A stretch of DNA of 7,727 bases, from NCBI GenBank assembly GCA_018648945.1, contig JABGQJ010000363.1, positions 1-7,727 on the forward strand, given 5' to 3'. The notes under the pieces are model-generated. The model ran no database searches. It saw only the letters and a list, made by a program, of their open reading frames with translations, and had not been told where the DNA came from. Source of the DNA: Victivallales bacterium. GTDB taxonomy: Bacteria > Verrucomicrobiota > Lentisphaeria > Oligosphaerales > Lenti-02. Of this stretch, positions 6,401-7,727 are shown piece by piece (within the stretch, counting starts at the first letter, position 1; every line of letters starts with the position of its first letter). A program made the translations under genes and the position numbers.

Positions 6401-7135
6401 GGCGTGCAGGTTGATCTGGCTCAGTCCCAGCCGGTCGGCCAACTCGATCACTTCGTCCACCGTCTTTTCGGAGACATTGCGGGGGGCGAACAGATACGAG
6501 CCGCGGGCGGTTGGCGCACCCAGCGCCCAAGGACCGCCGACCGGGCTGTGCGGCAGGTCCGGCGCATCGCTGACCACCGCCTTCAGGCTCTCCGGCAACT
6601 GTGCCACTGGTGCAATGACTAGCGCGGCGGCGCCGCGAGTCAGGCCGAGCCTTTTGAAGGCAGCGGCCTGGCCCCGGGGATTGCGTCCGGGCAAACCCAA
6701 GGCGTTGGTGTCTTGGTTCAAGGCCACCGTACTCACGCACCAGCCCTTCGCCTTTGGCGACAGCATGACTGCCAGGAACTCCACTTGGTCCGGCGCGTTC
6801 CCGACCACTTCGCGCAGGTGGAGAGCAAGGTAGTCGGGCTTCTCGACCAATTGCCACTTCAGAGTCAGTGCCGGGTCGGCGAATTGGGCGATGAGCTGAT
6901 CGCCCTTCCGTTGCAGGTCGCTGGGAGACACCCGCTTGCTGCCACGCCGAATCGACAGGAAGGGCGCATGGGGGACGTGCGCCAGAACGGCCTTGTCCGC
7001 CATGGCCCGGATGTCCTTGATCTGACCATCCTTCCCCACGGTCACGGTTGCGGCCCCCGCTTTCAGCGACACATCTGCCACGACCACGACGCTCCACAGC
7101 GACACCGCAACGATTCCGGCCAGCATGGTTCTCAT
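3407..7135 (-). CDS. Large secreted TIM-barrel-like glycosidase candidate with two related C-terminal beta-sandwich units
   Basis: 1242 residues, complete. The start at 7135 is fixed by GGAGGA seven bases upstream. Residues 1-20 are a Sec-type signal peptide (R2, hydrophobic 5-19, likely cut after VVVVA). Residues 22-205 look beta-rich. Residues 210-300 and 392-560 form a TIM-barrel-like domain: INLHAARFGDW at 241-251, AGIHTYCYF at 279-287, FDMVYLDALDGSD at 421-433, PVLAEMSTFPHH at 459-470. Residues 305-390 are a beta-rich insertion. Residues 660-920 and 985-1242 are related beta-sandwich units, probably glycan-binding. Candidate catalytic acids are D427, D430 and E463, none proven. I recall similar uncharacterised proteins in PVC-type genomes but cannot name a GH family, and a carbohydrate lyase or non-catalytic binder is possible. 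It follows the dehydrogenase gene by 47 bases and is likely co-transcribed. Confidence 0.85.
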   Translation of the reverse strand: MRTMLAGIVAVSLWSVVVVADVSLKAGAATVTVGKDGQIKDIRAMADKAVLAHVPHAPFLSIRRGSKRVSPSDLQRKGDQLIAQFADPALTLKWQLVEKPDYLALHLREVVGNAPDQVEFLAVMLSPKAKGWCVSTVALNQDTNALGLPGRNPRGQAAAFKRLGLTRGAAALVIAPVAQLPESLKAVVSDAPDLPHSPVGGPWALGAPTARGSYLFAPRNVSEKTVDEVIELADRLGLSQINLHAARFGDWQPYPNVYPEGRKSLKRVIDRIHAAGMQAGIHTYCYFLDKRTPYVTPIPDPRLAKDAVFTLAEDLPAKGTTVKVLESTASMSAITGFFERNSATVQIGNELIVYRVVRKEAPFAFVECKRGANGTKVAAHAKGAKVHHLRECFGLFLPDGDSTLFAEVAANLAGLINECGFDMVYLDALDGSDVVAGSGWSWHYAAKFTFELFRNIKRPVLAEMSTFPHHQWFVRSRAGAWDHPVRSHKAFIETHCQANRNYERHLLPTHLGWWQYKTWHDFATEPTFADDIDYLCGKSLGFGAGISVQGVSPATLDRVPALSRMSAISRRWENLRRAGYFTDAVRKQLRVRGAEFTLAANEQGEWDLVPRQAPSHRVSGAKDGSNRWQVANPFAEQPLAFRLEPLATAQAKSAGTARGLVDLATDKALVFKARQGMKVTCEASALRTPDGQVAARLQVADPGKQSNPWAHWQRNFDPPLDLRAHQAIGLWVHGDGKGEVLNIKLQSPKHLSRAAGEHYVVIDFTGWRWIELIEPEGERYLDYRWPHRGWYSVFRQSKRQHAVSRVSAMLGNLPKGPMEIHIGPVQGVPLAMPTLDNLQLTVNGTTLALPFAARASESLELDSTGWLRLFDGKGKLLRTQRLAHVPLLRAGANDFAFACAPPLSGERARAKVTVFATGVPLPNARATAPTWPAQDRDVEPPHTILAGDGEQNRWRFSSRVPSPAASLEVRLQALALGDHPARHAGKQATVLDDLASLAAFADSPTNQFRQFVRSGKLVNVDSLPGVKHTFAPLARTPGNAGALFTAKSPKAGGWCARGRRFEPPLDLSASTHLGFWLKGDGLGEILYLQLRDPKGKNLDFKTTVDFVGWRYVEFPAVAGDFDLAHTEYAILYYNGLPAGREVACGIDDIRAFTVRSSLRNLLIRVNGQSLRLTGDLPAGASLRYHPSEGCAITAADGSKKTVAATGNAPLFQGWNEIDVQADGTAELALNVTLIKHYAPAKR
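3410..4183 (-). other. Second C-terminal beta-sandwich unit (residues 985-1242)
   Basis: Key shared positions with the first unit: FEPPLDL at 1061-1067, GFWLKGDGLGE at 1074-1084, VDFVGWRYVE at 1104-1113, RVNGQSL at 1164-1170. W731 and W1076 are exactly 345 residues apart. The shape (GxWxxGDGxGExLxxxL, then VDFxGWRxxE) resembles galactose-binding/CBM-type jelly rolls. The unit runs to the C-terminus of the protein. Confidence 0.6.
4376..5158 (-). other. First C-terminal beta-sandwich unit (residues 660-920)
   Basis: Key positions: FDPPLDL at 716-722, GLWVHGDGKGE at 729-739, IDFTGWRWIE at 762-771, TVNGTTL at 841-847. Similarity to the second unit continues past the jelly-roll core into the following VNG-starting beta domain, so the duplicated unit appears to be two domains long. 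Confidence 0.6.
7076..7135 (-). other. Sec signal peptide of the 1242-residue protein
   Basis: Residues 1-20: short basic n-region (R2), hydrophobic stretch 5-19, and V-V-A before a likely cleavage at A20/D21. There is no cysteine at the cleavage site, so it is not a lipoprotein signal. The product should be exported. Confidence 0.75.
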
Positions 7136-7142
7136 GTTGTGT

Positions 7143-7148
7143 TCCTCC
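7143..7148 (-). promoter_or_regulatory. Strong ribosome binding site GGAGGA
   Basis: On the minus strand GGAGGA is followed by seven bases (ACACAAC) and ATG at 7135-7133. This spacing is ideal and favours this start over the in-frame ATG at codon 4. It lies within the 47-base gap after the dehydrogenase gene. Confidence 0.85.
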
Positions 7149-7182
7149 GACGCGGGTACCGCGCCTGGTTTCCAGTCTCCGA

Positions 7183-7727
7183 CTACGGCTCCACCACTAC
7201 CTTGATCGCGTCCGGCTCAAATGTTGCCGCCATGGCCTGCGCCAGGTCGTCTAGGCCGAACCGGTGCGAGATCAGCGCGTCGCCATCCACCACGCCTTCC
7301 CGCAGGTATTGCAGCGCCAGCGGCCCAAACAGGGCGGGGCTGGCGAAGCTGGCGCGCAGTTGCAGCTTCTTGAAATGGAAAGCATTGGCGTCGAACCGGC
7401 AGAACGCGCCGTCGCCGTGCTCGATGCCGACGAAACTCACAATCGCGCCCTTGGCCGCCACCGCGAAGGCATCCGGCAAGACCTTGGGGGGTGCGGTGAC
7501 CAGCACGCGGTCCAGCTCGCAGCCAAAAGCGAAGCTGGTCACCTGTTCTGGCGGCACGACCGCGTCTGCGCCCCACTTGAGGGCGAGGGCGCAACGTGCC
7601 CGGCGGCGGGCGCCTTGGCTGAGGAACACGTGCCGTGCCCCCGCCGCGCGAGCCAAGGCCATCGCCATCAGGCCGATGGGGCCACCGCCCATGATCAGCA
7701 CGTTCGACCGGGGACCAATCTCGGCCA
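7183..7727 (-). CDS. Zinc-type medium-chain alcohol/polyol dehydrogenase, C-terminal part (start outside the window)
   Basis: About 180 C-terminal residues of an MDR dehydrogenase, roughly half of the usual 340-350, ending with TAG at 7185-7183. The Rossmann fold is clear: NVLIMGGGPIGLMAMALARA gives the glycine-rich dinucleotide loop, followed by LKWGADAVV, VAAKGAIVSFVGI, NAFHFKKLQLRASFASP and a typical C-terminal end (LISHRFGLDDLAQAM, then AIKVVVEP). These match the sorbitol/threonine/galactitol-phosphate dehydrogenase branch, which oxidises a sugar, polyol or amino-alcohol in the cytoplasm. The N-terminal catalytic zinc domain is outside the window, so zinc ligands and substrate cannot be judged. 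The usual acidic residue after the second Rossmann strand appears replaced by Gln (VFLSQG), followed by an Arg cluster. It is probably the upstream partner of the 1242-residue gene in one operon. Confidence 0.9.
   Translation of the reverse strand, partial: AEIGPRSNVLIMGGGPIGLMAMALARAAGARHVFLSQGARRRARCALALKWGADAVVPPEQVTSFAFGCELDRVLVTAPPKVLPDAFAVAAKGAIVSFVGIEHGDGAFCRFDANAFHFKKLQLRASFASPALFGPLALQYLREGVVDGDALISHRFGLDDLAQAMAATFEPDAIKVVVEP

Noticed and set aside
3761..6622. 953-residue open frame on the plus strand, antisense to the 1242-residue gene
   Set aside because: It lies opposite a gene with signal peptide, strong ribosome binding site and coherent domains. Its product shows no domain and has the composition of an antisense shadow of a GC-rich gene.

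Overview
The window is GC-rich (by eye about 60-65% G+C, with strong G/C at third codon positions). It holds three long genes and one repeat-filled intergenic region. The protein types (LamG plus GH123-N/DUF6067-type secreted glycosidase, a large secreted TIM-barrel protein with duplicated carbohydrate-binding-like modules, and a zinc-type sugar/polyol dehydrogenase) and the many GC-rich hairpin repeats resemble genomes of the PVC group (Lentisphaerota, Planctomycetota, Verrucomicrobiota) or similar environmental bacteria rich in glycan-degrading enzymes. The phylum is inferred from gene style and is not proven by any marker gene.

Layout. Positions 3-2597 (+) encode the 3' part of a large glycoside-hydrolase-like protein whose N-terminus lies outside the window. 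Positions 2598-3406 contain no convincing gene. They contain hairpins starting one base after the stop codon, then a roughly 300 bp imperfect palindrome built from four bipartite hairpin elements in the order forward, forward, reverse, reverse. Further downstream come a 9-bp inverted repeat, a GCGGGC/GCCCGC hairpin, and a second copy of the hairpin family that abuts the first gene. Positions 3407-7135 (-) encode a 1242-residue secreted protein: signal peptide, beta-rich N-terminus, TIM-barrel-like domain with a beta-rich insertion, and two related C-terminal beta-sandwich units. Positions 7183-7727 (-) encode the C-terminal half of a medium-chain (MDR) zinc-type dehydrogenase, 47 bases upstream of the secreted protein on the same strand.

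How the genes may work together. The dehydrogenase and the 1242-residue protein look like one transcription unit that converges on the GH123-like gene. A plausible reading is a glycan-use locus: two exported proteins attack or bind an external polysaccharide or glycoprotein glycan, and a cytoplasmic dehydrogenase oxidises a released sugar or polyol. The substrate is unknown. The most interesting items are the palindromic four-element repeat cluster, the unclassified barrel protein with its inserted domain and internal duplication, and the adjacent Asp-Glu pair in the GH123-like barrel.
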